This document shows positions 23,649-37,352 of a DNA stretch of 64,000 nt, piece by piece. A model generated the notes under the pieces. It saw only the letters and a list, made by a program, of their open reading frames with translations. It had not been told where the DNA came from and did no database searches. A program made the position numbers and the translations under genes. Position 1 is the stretch's first letter. Each line of letters opens with the position of its first letter. Origin of the DNA: Lingula anatina. Taxonomy: Eukaryota > Brachiopoda > Lingulata > Lingulida > Lingulidae. Location: assembly GCF_001039355.2 (NCBI RefSeq), contig NW_019775602.1:631532-695531 (forward strand), read 5' to 3'.

Positions 23649-26600
23649 ATGCGACCATTGATACGTTTCATGTTGCTATTTACAATTCACGCTGTTGTTG
23701 ATTCTGAGGATGTGTCTGTGACAACAGTAAACGGCGACCTTGTTGGCCTCGTCGCGGATACCATACTGGGGCGCGTGGTGCAGTTCCTCGGCGTTCCTTA
23801 CGCCAAGCCACCAATCGGTAAACTGCGTTGGAAGCCACCAGAACCTCCTGATAACTGGCGTGGGCCGAGGGATGCACGTTCTTTCTCCCCGTGCTGCCCT
23901 CATAGCTATAAAACCCAGATTGAGCATTTTTACACAGAGGAATTTGTGCGGGCCCGTATAAGAGACCAGACTATGAGCGAGGACTGTCTCTACCTTAACA
24001 TGTACGTCCCGAGAGCGGTGGTACCAGATCGCGAACGTCTATTACCGGTATTTGTCTATATACACGGCGGGAAATACGAGTGGGGATCTGGGGTCGAGTT
24101 CAATGGGACCTTTCTGGCACTACAAGGTAACATGATTGTCATCACATTTAACTATCGCCTCAATATATTTGGATTTCTGTCTAATGGTGAACCAGACCTC
24201 GCGGGGAATTATGGTGTGTTTGACACGGTGCAGCTCCTTGAATGGATCCAAACAAACATCCGGGCATTTGGAGGAGACCCCGCCCTCGTGACTGTTGGCG
24301 GCGAGTCAGCAGGTGGAGTGATTGTCGACTTGTTGCTGACAGCGTGTCCGCAGGTGCGTACTCGTGGACTGGTAAGGAGAGGAATTGCTCTAGGTGGGGT
24401 ATATCATCTGAGGCGTCACAGGGCGCTGATTGAACAACGTACAATTAACAACAGCAGAGCGATCGCAGCTCTTTTAAATTGCACGTCAGCACACGGGGAA
24501 ATAATTGTGCGCTGTCTTCGCAAGAAGTCAACAGACGAACTACTTTCAGCTTTTCTGCATTACCAGAGAGATCCAGTGTTTGCGCCAAATTTACTTCTTC
24601 CCATTCCTGATGGGAATGTGATCGACAGATCACTTGAATACCCCGGACCAGGAGCCCATGGAAAGGACTACATGATTTCTGTCTGCAACTTCGACAGCGG
24701 GGCCTGGTTTGGGATTGGAGGAACGGGTCCAGAAATCAACACGACGGCTGCCATATCTTTTACCAAAGGATTGATACAAATGCTTTATCCGGGTGCTAAT
24801 GATTTTATGACCGACGCCGTAATATTTGAATATACGTCTCCCAACCTTCGAAAAGCGCATCAAAGCTGGCTAGAATTATGGCAAGATGCTTTTTTTCTTG
24901 CCCCCGGATGGGAGCATGCTTTACTTTGGCCAAAAAATGCTAACGTCTACTTTCTTAACTTTGCACATAAACCGTCTTTTTCAAAATGGCCGTCAGTGAT
25001 TAATGGCGCCAACCACATGGAGGAGTTGTATTTTATGTTTGGGGATGTATTGGATGCAGCGCTGTTCCCATCGCGGCCAACCGACGAAGAAGTGGATTTG
25101 AGTATACAATTTATGACAGCCGTTGGGAACTTTGCATGGACTGGGTAAGTGTGAGTGAATTGGGCCCTAAGGCGAATTATAACATGTAGTATTACTTGGG
25201 TATTCGCTGACGCATTAAATACACGGTTAGAAAAATGTATGCCTAGAATTTACTAAGTGTTATTCTAGTTATCAAAATTGATCATTTGATCATTTTAAAA
25301 AAATATACCTGCATCCTTCATATCGTAACTATTAAGGAGGTTTTGTATTGCACCAGTGTAGGTGCAGAAAATCTTTTCTTTTACCTAGCCTCTTTTAATT
25401 CAACTTGACGTCTTGGCTTGCTTTATTATTTTGGATAGAATCACTCGAACCTGTTGCTTAATTTTTAACACTGTCTTGTTTAAATTGTATTTGTTAAATT
25501 GTTTTAAAAGGTAACACGTACATTTAAATTCGTATCACGCTTGTCAAAAATATATTACACGTTATACGTCAGACGCAAGCAATACTATTTATGTTTACAT
25601 GTTGGACGCGCTAATATGTTTTTATACATTCATGAAAATTAGAATTTGATGCCTCTGGTCTCTTTTTAGCAATCCCAATCCAATTTCTACCTCGGCTCCA
25701 CTAGTTCCAACGTGGCCTCGGTTTGATTCAACAGACAAACTGTACTTGGAGTGGACTGTAGGGTTGACGTCATCTAACGTGAAACGAGACTTGAAAGCGA
25801 GGCGCATGGAGTTTTGGAATACACTTCTCCCAAAATTCCTAAGTAAGTTGTTATTATTATCACAATGTAATCATATTATTATCAACATATTGCTATATTT
25901 CAATTATAAATAGTTTGCAAGTGTTACCTATCAAGCTGTTACTAGTTAAGGCATGTTCAAATTAGTAGAGACCATTTTACCTGGCGTATCTAAATGTTTA
26001 TCCACCATACCGGATACTTGCCCAAGAATTTACCTAAATTTCATTAACTCCCAATGTGAACACATTTTACCATTTGGATTCCTTACTTTCATAGCTAACA
26101 AAGGCTGGAGAGCCTGGAGTGACTGGAAACCATGCCGGCAACCCTCCATTGGGACTGGGAGTAGGTACTATAGTTGTCGTAGAAGACTTTGCGACAATCC
26201 TCTTCCAGATTCTGCTGGTCAGGAGTGTACTGGGGAAGAAATTGAATGTGTTCAGTGCAGCTACGGTAGGTAAATTGAATTTGAATACCAAACACCGCTT
26301 CGTATATATATGTAAAACATTTTGTAAATTTCTAGTAACCAACTTCACAAAATACCGGTATATAGTTAAAAATGCAGTGCCGCAATGAGATGTTTCATGA
26401 ACTATAAAATAAAAAACGATTTGTGCCGGTGTGACAGGAATGGAAGTCCTAGGAATGGAAGTCTGAAGTATCATATAACCAGTACGTGGTCGGGTTAGTC
26501 GGAGTATTGGGGTTAGTATATGGGACGAAAGGGGAAAGGACTGCAGTTCCTAGCGGACTACCATTCCTGTTACAACGGCATTGTGAATACGATCATATAT

Positions 26601-27114
26601 GTTTTGTTCCAAATATTATTTTCGAACGTAAACTGTCTCTTTCTTACTGAACCAGTAATTTTAATTATGGGTTGAAACGCCTGGATAGCTGCAGCGGAGG
26701 GCATCAGTGCATGCAGTCAAAAAAATTCACGAAATGTTAGATTTTTGAAATTTTTATATTTCTTTATTTATTTTATTTATTTTGGTTATGCAAGCATCTT
26801 ATGTTTAAAGTGGGTGTATTTAGCATGATATGATGTAAATAATGCTTAGCGAGCCATTAACTGACTTTGGGAATCCATATCAGAAATTATATATGTACAA
26901 AATGCTCAATGCAAACAAAATACATAAATGTACATATAAAACCCAGATCTCTTGGGCACTATTCTAGGTTTCATAAATATGAAATACCCGTGTCATATGT
27001 GTCGCCTTCTCTATTTCAGTGGATCTTGTGTGCAACATATTCGAGTCATTGGGTGTTTGTAACTGCGGGATATACTCTGACCATGAATACAGAACGATGC
27101 ACGCAGTCCCTTGA
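23649..27114 (+). CDS. Secreted carboxylesterase-like protein with C-terminal TSP1 domain (644 aa)
   Basis: Exons 23649-25144, 25670-25842, 26095-26265 and 27020-27114 join in one frame. A signal peptide lies at about 1-19. The alpha/beta-hydrolase domain (about 20-555) has the family signatures EDCLYLNMYVP (111-121), FNYRLNIFGFLS and the nucleophile elbow GGESAGG with Ser220. The histidine region is GANHMEELYFMFG (His456). The acid position reads NFDSG where esterases have N-x-D-E-G, so Ser350 replaces Glu. The oxyanion loop is HGGK (139-142) not HGGG. Exon 3 encodes a thrombospondin type-1 repeat (RAWSDWKPC, six cysteines). A 31-residue tail follows with no membrane helix. The loop HGGKYEWGSG recalls neuroligins, yet the nucleophile Ser is kept, which neuroligins lack. 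It is probably extracellular, with weak or altered catalysis or an adhesion role; the substrate cannot be told. Confidence 0.85.
26424..26579. mobile_element. Short MITE in an esterase gene intron
   Basis: Terminal inverted repeats of about 19 bases: GCCGGTGTGACAGGAATGG on the left, and a right end whose complement reads GCCGTTGTAACAGGAATGG. Total 156 bp, no coding capacity, between the TSP1 exon and the last exon. Confidence 0.55.
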
Positions 27115-28407
27115 TTAAATGCAGCCTGTAATTGTTGGTCACCGAAGGATTGTCATTGACTTCCAAGTTTTATGAGATAAGCCAATTATTTTATATAAAA
27201 GGGGAGAAAGCAAGGTGTAATGTTATAATTCTAACGTTAGTTTGAAAATCGTGTGTTGTTGTGACTGCTGGTCTTCGGATGGTTTAAACGAAAATATGTA
27301 ACGAACCTGTCTGTTAGTTACTCATGTCAATCAAAGCGACAGAGTAATCGGCACAAAAATTTCAGAAATAATTCTTGTCAATCTGAGACAGAATGCGATG
27401 TGTAATGCTGGATTTTGAAAATCTGGTTAAATACTCACATGTGTGACGAAACTGAGGGTCTGTAACAGAAAGTCCGCCCTTTATTTAGTTATAATGGTCA
27501 GGGTTAGCCTGGCATGAGTGGGTCAAAACCCAGGGCGAGGCTTACCTGTGCAAATGAATGGGAAGCAGACTCTATATGGCGGGGAACTCTCCGTCACGTT
27601 ACACTGGCACTCACGCGCAGAATTAGGACTATTTTGTGTCGAGCTGTTTTCCCCAGGAATTTGGTCTAGTAACTTTAACTTTTCCGTTTGCTGTGCTTAG
27701 AACACATGCGTTATTTATATAATTAGGACCAATGCAATGATTGAAGTGCGCGGAATTACATTTTGACTCCCCTTTAAGCTGGTGTAATGATAATGATATG
27801 ATGAGAAATGGACAGACGTTATGTTGGCTGTGCAAGAGTACTCGCTTAAGCTATTAAAGTTTATGTTACTCTAAGGCTGCATGCGAGGTTTGCATAACTC
27901 TCATTATGATTGTCCAACTGCGACCTGATTATTCAGAAACTTGTCTGTTGGTGAATTCGGCTAAATAAAGATGCGCTCCAATTGATTAGGTCGACTAAAA
28001 AGAGAATACTGCCAAGATAAATCTAAATAATTTATGTGAAAGTCGCTGAAGCTAAAATCTTGGTCTACTTCAAAACCCACTTAAAATGAAGTATTTGAAC
28101 TGAGTTTTTAGAAAAACTATTGGAAAATCCAGAGGAATAGGCCTAATAAATATAGATTAGTTTAAGTCTTCTTTTTCAAATATATTGTTACTAAAATCCA
28201 CGCCGATATGTACGCATGAAATAAGATCACTTAGTTCAAACAACCAGTTATCTTCGTCACTGGATCACTGGATAAGGCTAGACGACCTACATCTTGCTAT
28301 CTACAAGACGGTAGATACTGTAACTCAACTTAAGAGGTGGAGGTAAAAAAATAAGGGTCCAAACAGAAAGAAGTACACGCCAGGGAAACGTACGTGTTTC
28401 TTAAGAC
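27115..28407. other. Intergenic region, no gene seen
   Basis: 1.3 kb between the esterase stop and the start of the VWA7-like gene, which lies in the same direction. It should hold the esterase 3' UTR and the promoter of the next gene. No repeat or conserved frame stands out. Confidence 0.6.
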
Positions 28408-31400
28408 ATGGAGGAGACCAAGTGGTCTTTCCTGATTTTCTGCGTATTATGTTTGGTCGTCTTCACGAGCGGGTTCCTACCTAACCATGACAACGATTTT
28501 GGGAACTCACCGACTGCCTCGAATTATAAGCACGATGATATCACGGAGTCGGCCTTGCTGCGTGTCATAGCGAGGCTCCTTGAAGACACTCCCAAGCCGG
28601 ATGGTACGAAGGTCGCCAAGGGAACTCTGACTGGGTTGAAGTATCCTACACCCCAGAGGCTTTTTGATGCATATTACGGCAGTAAGTTGCAGTGTAATAT
28701 ATAGTACCGCAGGGGCCGATCCAGAGATATTTTCTGACAGTCTTCCAAATAATCTTTGTTGAACCATCCTCCATTTTTTGACCGTCTTCCGACATAACAA
28801 AAATACATACCCATCATGTAAACTTGAAAATCTGACCGTCTTCCAGAAGACGGCTTCAATACGCCCCTGGTACTGTAACTGCGTGTACTTAACTATTTTA
28901 CGATTCAGACGTTATCAGCGTAATGTTGGGTTATTTAAACTTTTTTGCGGTATGCGGTAAAAAAAGGTAATTGGGGAAATTAAAATGAAGAGTCTTCTCT
29001 GCAGAATAAATACCATCTAACTGTTATATATACAAGATGCAAAATCAAATGCATATATATGGCTTCTGTTTTTCAGAGGGACAGGTGCTTGCGAAGAAGC
29101 TGCAAGAATCCATTGAGACAGTTATTAAGTTCAACGCCATTGTGGATAAGGAACACAGAGGCGAGGCTTTGTTTCATTTCAATGGAGAACAGATCAAAGA
29201 AGGTGAGAAAATGTAGGGTCACGCACATAGGAAATAAGTCTAGGATTTTATTTTTATACAAACTCATTGATTAATTAATTAATTAATTCCGTGTGTTTTA
29301 AACCAATCCGTATGGCGACGGCATGAATTCTTTATTACTGCTATAGAAAGCAGTGGTAACACATCAAGCCAAGGTGATGAAGAACCTTGCTTCTAATTTT
29401 TTGCAAAATATGATAACTTTAAAGTGTATCTACTATAAAGCAACGTGTTATTGTTATTGCTATTCAACGCCAGATTCCCATGCCCAACAACAGTGTTACA
29501 TGTACTTTATTGATTCTGCGCAGGGAGAGCCTGTGAGTGATATGGCATTTTATATTTCCTTTGTGTATTTCTATTCCCAACAGGGTTTGAGAAACTCAGT
29601 GCCGCGCGAGAGCTTTTCAAAGGCCTCGCCAAGGCTAGAAATGCAAATTTTGACGTCCTTCGTCGACTGCTGGGAGTAATTTTACATATGATTCAGGATT
29701 TTTACAGTAACACCAACTGGATTGAAATGAAGGGATCTGTTGTGTACCAGGACTTAGGTAAAGCTTGCCACCTTTTTTGTTTGTTTTTTTAATTTCCGTT
29801 ATTTCAAAACTTACATTTATTATTGATTTTTTTACTTGATATGATTTATTTTAATTTTTTTTATCTCAAATGGCTCAAATATATGAGAGAATAACTGAAA
29901 TATTGACATCATATGTAGGTTGACATCATATGTATGTTGTAGGTATCAAAGGCAAACCCATTCTTCCCGTGGCTTCACCAGGTATTATGACTTGTCGGAG
30001 CTGTTCCTGGTAAGTTGACGTGCGCAACGGACGGGTGTCCATCCTCGTCATGTCAGTGAACCTCGAGACTGGCCTAACATAACATAATACTACACTCACA
30101 GTCAACACAGTCCCCGTCATCAGTCCCACGCCCACATACAGGGGCGGATCCAGGATTATTTTAATGGAGGGGTCCGTGGATGCGAAGCTGACCCTCCCCC
30201 TCCCCCCAGAAATATTTTAGTATTTTGGAGGGCGAACGGTGCCATTTGGTACGGTTTATAAGTAAGATTCAGTTAGTCGAAATTCTAATTTCAAGAAGGG
30301 ACCAGAAATCAAAGGGGGGGGGGGTCAGGACCCTCCTGACCTCCCCCTCTAAATCCGCCATTGCACATATATTGCTACATGTATCACTTACTACAGTTAT
30401 GCACTGCATAAACCGCCCCATCCTCTACCTTACTCTTTTGCATTAAAACATGCTTTATTTTGAAATCGAGTAGCATTAATTGCAAGTATTAAGATGGCTG
30501 TTTATCACCTCAAAATTTCGGTATCACACTAACATAGTCCACGTGCTGTTTTCTCTAGGCAGTGCAGAAATAACATTGTCCTGACAGGCGGAGTCTTGAC
30601 CAGCGGTTACAGAACTGGACAGGACATACAGAAACCTGGTGGGTATGGCATAACATACACTGAATACAGGTGAAACTGTGCCTTGACGATGAAATTATAC
30701 GCACGATTTACAGGTACACGTATGTCATACGCACAATATATTTTAAACAGGCGATGTTTTTTAGAGTTTGGCTTGGCACTTTATGTTATGCCACCTCCCT
30801 CTTTTCGTTCTAGATTCTAAATTTAAATCTCGTGGCATTGGGAAATGCAGCCATGGCGGTGAATCTGATGCTGACTCCAAGGTCAAGACAGCCACTGGGG
30901 GCATTAACAAGGAGACGACCGTTGAAAAGCTATCTCCACATTATTATCTTCACTCCGATGCTGGGAAGACGGCTGTCCGTGCTACAGAAATGTACATTGA
31001 TGGCCAAGGTAAGGCGTAGCTGGTATATATATTGCCTGGAAATTTTTTACAATAATTTTCAGAGTCTAGGGTTAGTCCTTGTGGAAAATTCAGTATGTTC
31101 AACTTTGCGTTTTTTATTGCCAGCATTGTAATTTTAATTGGATAAACTTATAATTGAAAGCAGCTTCCGTGTTGTAGGAATAGGGTTACGACAGAAAATC
31201 GGTGATGCCAGTCTAAGAAAACTATTTCAACTTACAACTGGGAACTCCCTTGTGTTCGTAATTGACACAACCGGATCTATGAGCGACGAAGTTGCTGCTG
31301 TGAAACAGGAGACGCTGAAAATCATACAGAATACTAAAGGCAAACTAAACGCACCTTCTGAATATGTACTGGCGACTTTCAATGATCCAGGTACGAACTG

Positions 31401-34400
31401 TATACCACGTACACTCATACGTGTGAGTGTGTTATAAAAATATGAGACATTTCTGTTTTTACTCTTGGTGCATGCTTGGCCATACATCGCGCTTGGTCAC
31501 ATATTACTAAAACCTTTTCGGAATTTATGGTAAGGTTAACGTTATTTTGATATGAATGTCCGTCACATTTCAGCTTCGCTCACCGAGGTTCGGGTAACAA
31601 CTGACCCGGATGTGATGATATCGTGGATGCAGGCAATCCGAGTAACAGGCGGAGATGATTGTCCGGAATTCCTGCTCAGTGGCATGATAGAAGGTAGTGT
31701 ACAGTTTATAGACTTATCTCTGAAGGCCATCTTCACGATAAGATGTGCTGAATGTCACTGAGTAACTTACATCTTTATTCTTGTTTGTATTTTTTAAAAC
31801 ATTAAAATGTTCATATGGGTAGGCCTATAGCGCACAGCTTTATATAAAACACAGGTTTACACGTGACATGCATAAATTAGAATAAGGTTTATTTTTTCTA
31901 TCAATGCAAGACTTTAAATTTTAAATAGACTTGGCTATAGATGAAAACCATGTAATACATAATTTATGGTTATTTAAGGTTACTCGCCAATTTGCAAAAT
32001 AGAGAAGAAAAATTGTAATAGGCCTTTCATATATTTGCCATGCTAATTCTTATCAACTCTTATTATTAACGTAAAATTCTTCTCGATAGGTCATATCTTT
32101 ACTATACGTGTTACATATGATAGAGATGAATGGCTCTCTCCCTCCTAGTACTCAAACAAAATTCCGTTTGAAATGTATTTCTAGTCTTGTAATTTGTCAC
32201 TAATGGCTTTCTACTGGGTGGGACTGGCACCCCCTGTCTATTGGAAACTGCTTTTAAATGGAAGAGTTCTTCATAGTCTTTTTGACAATACGTGTATGGA
32301 TTATACCCACCACTGATGTTATTGAATTACAGCTGTGAAAGTGTGTCAGCCAGATTCGGAGATGTTTGTTTTCACTGACGCCGATGCAAAAGACCCAGAA
32401 AGAACGTCGGAGTTTATAGCTTTAGCAACTGCCAAACGGGTTTCGCCACAGTTTATTCTTACTGGCAAATGTTCAAGGAGACGGAAACGCACAGGTTTTT
32501 TTTTTATTTATTTTTTTATTTTTTATTATTATTTTATTTTGTTCTCGCTGGGTTTAACTTTATGTTATAAAAGTGCTCATGCCATACCATTCAAGCACTG
32601 ACTGACAAATCCATCGGCTAATACTATTTTAATATCTTAAAAGATAACATACAGCAAAGATCTTAATGTTTTCGCATGTAACGAAAAGTCCGCAACAACA
32701 TTCCAAAATCAGGCTTTGACCCCGTCCCCTTACCTAGATGAATCTAGCGGTTTAGATGTCTGACACGCCTACTGAAACTGCTTAACGATGGTTAATTACC
32801 CCTTATCTGCTTCACTAGGCGTGCCAGACGCCAGAGCCGCTTAAGCTGAATGTAATTTAGCGAGAAATTGGTCGATCCTGCTGGATCGATCTAGATATGG
32901 GAACGCAGTCTAACATTTCATTTAACAAAACCGTAATTCATATGTTAGATTCCATTATCACATTCGCATTTTCCAGCATATACAGGTGATAACTTTGTTA
33001 AACTCTCCAGTGCTGTAGGAGGAACAATTTTCACCACCAGCAAAGCCGAGATCAACGACACGGTCAAAATCATATCAGTGAGCAGTCGTAGCTACAGTGT
33101 ATATGGGAATATATGAGCAGGGGCCTGTTTTACTTGAGAGCTTTAGTCCGAAAATTTAACTTTAACACCAAAAAGTATATACTATTTTGAACCAAGATAA
33201 ACCAGAAAAAATCTAATTCAGTAATACATTGCTCCAGTTTTGTAACTAGAAATATATGGCTTTATGTTTAAGATCAATTCTCATTTTATTTAAGTGGACT
33301 GCTATAGATATCTCTTGAACTGTATAGATAAACGATTTATTTAAACGATTTATTCAAACTTAACGAAGTTTGGGGATACATCTGTATTGTGAAACGGGTC
33401 CATGACAGTGATATTTTATAAATGTACTTGTGAATGCAACTTTGACTAATCGTGCCTAAATATTAGCCAATTGTCAGATCTTTTTGTTAGTGGAATTTCG
33501 CCTAAAAATCAGCCCTTTACAGAATTTTTATCGGTACTGGTATTTTTATGTATTGCTCTTCCTCTTTCAGTTGTCAGTTGAAGACACTGCCCAGGCAACG
33601 TTACTGAAGCATGTATGGACGTTTTCCAGCCAAACCAATGTTGGCATGCTCCATGTGGACCACACGGTGGCTCAGTTGTCTGTCAGAGTACGAGGACTGT
33701 CTAGCACTCCCGCGATTAAGATAATTAACCCTGAAGGTATGGGTGTTTAGATATATATACATGTACTATCAATTTCTTTTTTATATCATTGTTTAGGAAA
33801 ATTTGTATGGCCTCTTTTGTGTCGTCAATAACACTTATTGGTGACATCTTGCAAGTAGAAAAGCATGTGAAAGGTCCCAGGGTAGTCGTGAACATGTTTC
33901 CTATTTAAACAGTTCAGTTGTAAAGTATTATAGAGGGAATAGGCTGAAGGGGGACAAGACGTAACAGAAACACCCGACCACTAAATGTACGCATTTTGTA
34001 TAAACGCAGGTATTGAGCATGCTGACATGAAAGTAGTACGTGCAGGAAATTTTGTCCAAGTGTACAACATTAAAGTGAGTACTCTACTGAGGTCTGCTAT
34101 TCGTAATGCACGTATCAATCTGCAGAAACATAGCGATAAATGGTCAGAGTAACTGCATTTCAATGCTTGAATATATTTGCACTGCATGCATTGGTTCTGT
34201 TTCAAGAAAGTTTGCAGTATTGCTTAATTGCCACAAGAAAACAATACATCTACTCAAGACGAATCTCACATTTAAAACAATTATTATCTTGCCTCCGAAA
34301 TAGGAATAAAAACATACAAATTAACAAAATCAATATAAATGTGCGATCTGGAATACAAAATAAATAAATAAATAAAATTGCGCGTTTAATTTTGTTTTTG

Positions 34401-34620
34401 GCAGGAACCGCCCCCTGGTGTGTGGAAGATCACCCGCGTGATCAAGGACGAGTATGACGTCAGTGTGACAGGTCACACCACGCTGGACTTTACTTATCAG
34501 TTCCTAGAAACGGTGACAAACACTGGCAATGTGTTTCCTGTACATGGTCAGCCATTAGCAGGTACTTTAGTACCCTGTATCTGTAACACTAGTAGTTTTT
34601 TAAATCACAACTACGTCTAG

Positions 34621-34667
<47 letters not shown>

Positions 34668-35900
34668 TACCGAGGACTATAAATCGGTATGGGGAATAAA
34701 GTAACTGACAAGAAAGTCACAACATTGATTAATTACCATCATTTCATACATAATAAAAACTATGAAGTAAAATGAGAAGTAAAACCCTGATTCAGAAGAT
34801 CAACTGCTTTGATTTTACTTCATGTATAACAGTTAAAATGAAACTTACGCAACATATTGTCATACACTGATGCTTTTGTTATTTCAAGGGGAAAATACGA
34901 CGATACTGATCTCTTTGACGCAGTCGGTCCAAGTTGCAGGCTTAGCCAAGATGTCCTTTGTTGACAGAAATGGACTTCTCATGTCAGACGTCATGTCGAT
35001 GACTAAAAATGGACCTAGACGATTCATTGGACATGGTGTCGTCCCAGTAAAGGTAACATTAAGACTACTGTATGAGTAATTTGGTGTTATATAATTATTT
35101 ATCCACCCGAGGAATTATATTGGAATATATCTATAGAAATGATATATGTGAAAGAAAAAAGTATTATGAATAACTTGCCTCGGGTGTTTTAAATGTGAAA
35201 TGTATACCCAATTAATTGTATGCTTTAAAATCATGTTATTCACATTTTAAATATTTTCACTAAGACCCTCACTTTCAGAGTTTCTCAGTGATGATCTGGT
35301 TCACTGACAATTTCGGGCACGTTGTGGTGAGACAGAGCTCTGCGATGATTGCACCGTCAGTTTCGAAACCTGCCAAGTATTATGATGACGACATCTATGA
35401 GAAATTGATGTCATTCAAACCTCTTAAAGTAAGTCAAGTGGTGCCTTCCACGCAATGGAAAGAGTCAAAGGTTATGGCTTTTTACAGCGACACAAATGTA
35501 GATAAACATCTCGCTTTTCTAATATTTTAACTGAAAAGAAAAAACTTTTTAACTTTAGTCATAAGCAAAACGTTTGATCTATGTATAACAAATGAAGACG
35601 TGTCAGTTAAAATAAATCACCCAACCATATCCTTTTCAGGCTACAGTTGCATCAAAATCTTTGTCATCTAACAAAACCCTACTGACAACTGTCATCGTCA
35701 CATCTGTCCTTCTTATCATTGCAACGGCGCTTATGGTGGTGATTCGAAAGAGGAATCTACCTCCTACCAGTAAGAAGAGCCTGGAAGGCAAGAAGATCAT
35801 GTTGGGTTCCAAAAAACCTTCCATCACGTGTATTGTCAGCCTCGATCCCGAGAGTGGTAGCGTGTTTGGGAGTGAACAGGAAAGAGGCTCCATCTTCTAA
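28408..35900 (+). CDS. VWA7-like one-pass membrane protein, complete (16 exons, 824 aa)
   Basis: Exons: 28408-28681, 29077-29202, 29584-29757, 29943-30009, 30559-30638, 30814-31008, 31178-31390, 31574-31693, 32333-32494, 32977-33077, 33571-33736, 34010-34074, 34405-34561, 34889-35052, 35279-35428, 35640-35900. They give 2475 bases in one frame. Signal peptide at about 1-22. The N-terminal region (HDDITESALLRV, MIQDFYSNTNWIE, KCSHGG, GGINKE, PHYYLHSDAGKTA) matches the helical domain that precedes VWA in VWA7. The VWA domain starts near residue 330 with an intact metal site DTTGSMSDE. The second half is beta-rich (GVWKITRVIKDEYDV, TLDFTYQF). A membrane helix at about 753-773 is followed by a basic cytoplasmic tail. 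Human VWA7 is of similar length (about 890). VWA domains with this site usually bind ligands through a divalent metal; the partner is unknown. A shorter tandem copy follows. Confidence 0.9.
28710..28869. mobile_element. hAT-like MITE in the first VWA7-like intron
   Basis: Begins CAGGGGCCGATCCAG and ends CGCCCCTG, inverted ends typical of hAT-derived MITEs. The flanks GTACCG and GTACTG may be the remains of a target duplication. It lies about 30 bases after the exon 1 donor. Confidence 0.55.
30139..30363. mobile_element. hAT-like MITE in a VWA7-like intron
   Basis: Begins CAGGGGCGGATCCAG and its right end, complemented, reads CAATGGCGGATTTAG. The direct repeat CACATA lies just outside both ends. 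Total 225 bp, in the intron 30010-30558. Confidence 0.65.
32722..32910. mobile_element. GATCGATC palindromic MITE, copy 2
   Basis: Shares the inner palindrome (GGTTTAGATGTCTGACACGC on the left, GCCGCTTAAGCTGAATG on the right) and the end GGATCGATCTAGATATGGGA. The left end is eroded. It lies in the VWA7-like intron 32495-32976. Confidence 0.6.
34621..34668. repeat. (TTA)n microsatellite
   Basis: About 48 bases of ATT/TTA repeat in the VWA7-like intron 34562-34888. Confidence 0.9.
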
Positions 35901-37315
35901 AATAACGAGTGCGATTGCCATCACAGATAACTGTCTTTTTATAACGGACGTTTATTTAATTCCTTCATTGACAGACTAGTTAGGCTTGCACCATAAATAG
36001 TAAATGCGTTCAAATGTATCCTACCTGCAATGTTTATGTTAAAAAATTTGTAATTCGGTTATAGCTAAAAAATGAACTATAAACATATACCGGGTAATTA
36101 CCAGTAGTACATTTGGGTGGCGGACTCAGTGCAGAACATCTTGATATAAGGTCTCCATTTGCTGTTATTCTGTTTACTGACTGTAACATGACACGTATTC
36201 TGCATGTGAATTGCGCACCAAGTCTTACCGTTACTTAGCATCTTCCAGTTGAATCTGTATTTTCACTCATCGATCATCGCTTCTAGATGATTCTTATTTT
36301 AACTGATTTTCCTAAAAAGCTGGGAATCAAAAGGCCGTAGATTTTCATGGTCCCGCTGAAATTGTTTCAGCGTATTTTGACGCTCCTCCTCCACGTGTCC
36401 TGCGTAATGCACATACATGTGTCACTTATCAAAACACAAAGCATGCGTGAATTTAATAATAAATTGGCTTCATTTCCCAAAATATTTCTGTTCTACTGTG
36501 ATACCATGCACACTTATAGTTTTGAGCAACGCATATTAATGGTCTTTTATATTTGGCATTTTAAGTGTAACCTCGAACTTCTCCATGTCACAATAATGAA
36601 AAACTTAGGTTACTGTATAACTCAATCCTTTTTGCTTTAAAATCGTTTGAGATCTTTACTAATGGCGCTTTTATTTATTTCATTTATTCATTTTCGTAAT
36701 CTTATATAAATAAATAAATTATCTCTGTGATACTGTTTGCTGTATTCCTGCAACCCACCCCCCCCCCCCCCCCCAAAAAAAAAANNNNNNNNNNNNNNNN
36801 NNNNNNNNNNNNNNNNNNNNNNNNNNNNNNNNNNNNNNNNNNNNNNNNNNNNNNNNNNNNNNNNNNNNNNNNNNNNNNNNNNNNNNNNNNNNNNNNNNNN
36901 NNNNNNNNNNNNNNNNNNNNNNNNNNNNNNNNNNNNNNNNNNNNNNNNNNNNNNNNNNNNNNNNNNNNNNNNNNNNNNNNNNNNNTTTTTTGTTTTGAGT
37001 CTGTTGGTAATCAGTTACATGTATAACAATTTGATCGAAGTATTTCACCCTGATAACATTATACATCTTGACGCGGGACAAGCTCCAAGTGCATTTATAT
37101 ATTGATAAACTAGTGCAGAATTAACAAAGTAATAAACCATGAAAAATTCCCCTCAGTATCATTCTAATACATTATTTTATGATGTTCCTCGATCCCGCAG
37201 ACGGTGTTTAAACGCATTACTTATAGCTTGGATTTTCATTTCAGTTGTTTCGGGAATATCATATATTTTACAAGTCAAAGGAAAAAAAAGAAAACTGACA
37301 ATCCCTAATATATAT

Positions 37316-37352
<37 letters not shown>

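Noticed and set aside
36719-37105. Open frames of about 100-120 codons across the N gap
   Set aside because: They exist only because N codons do not create stops.
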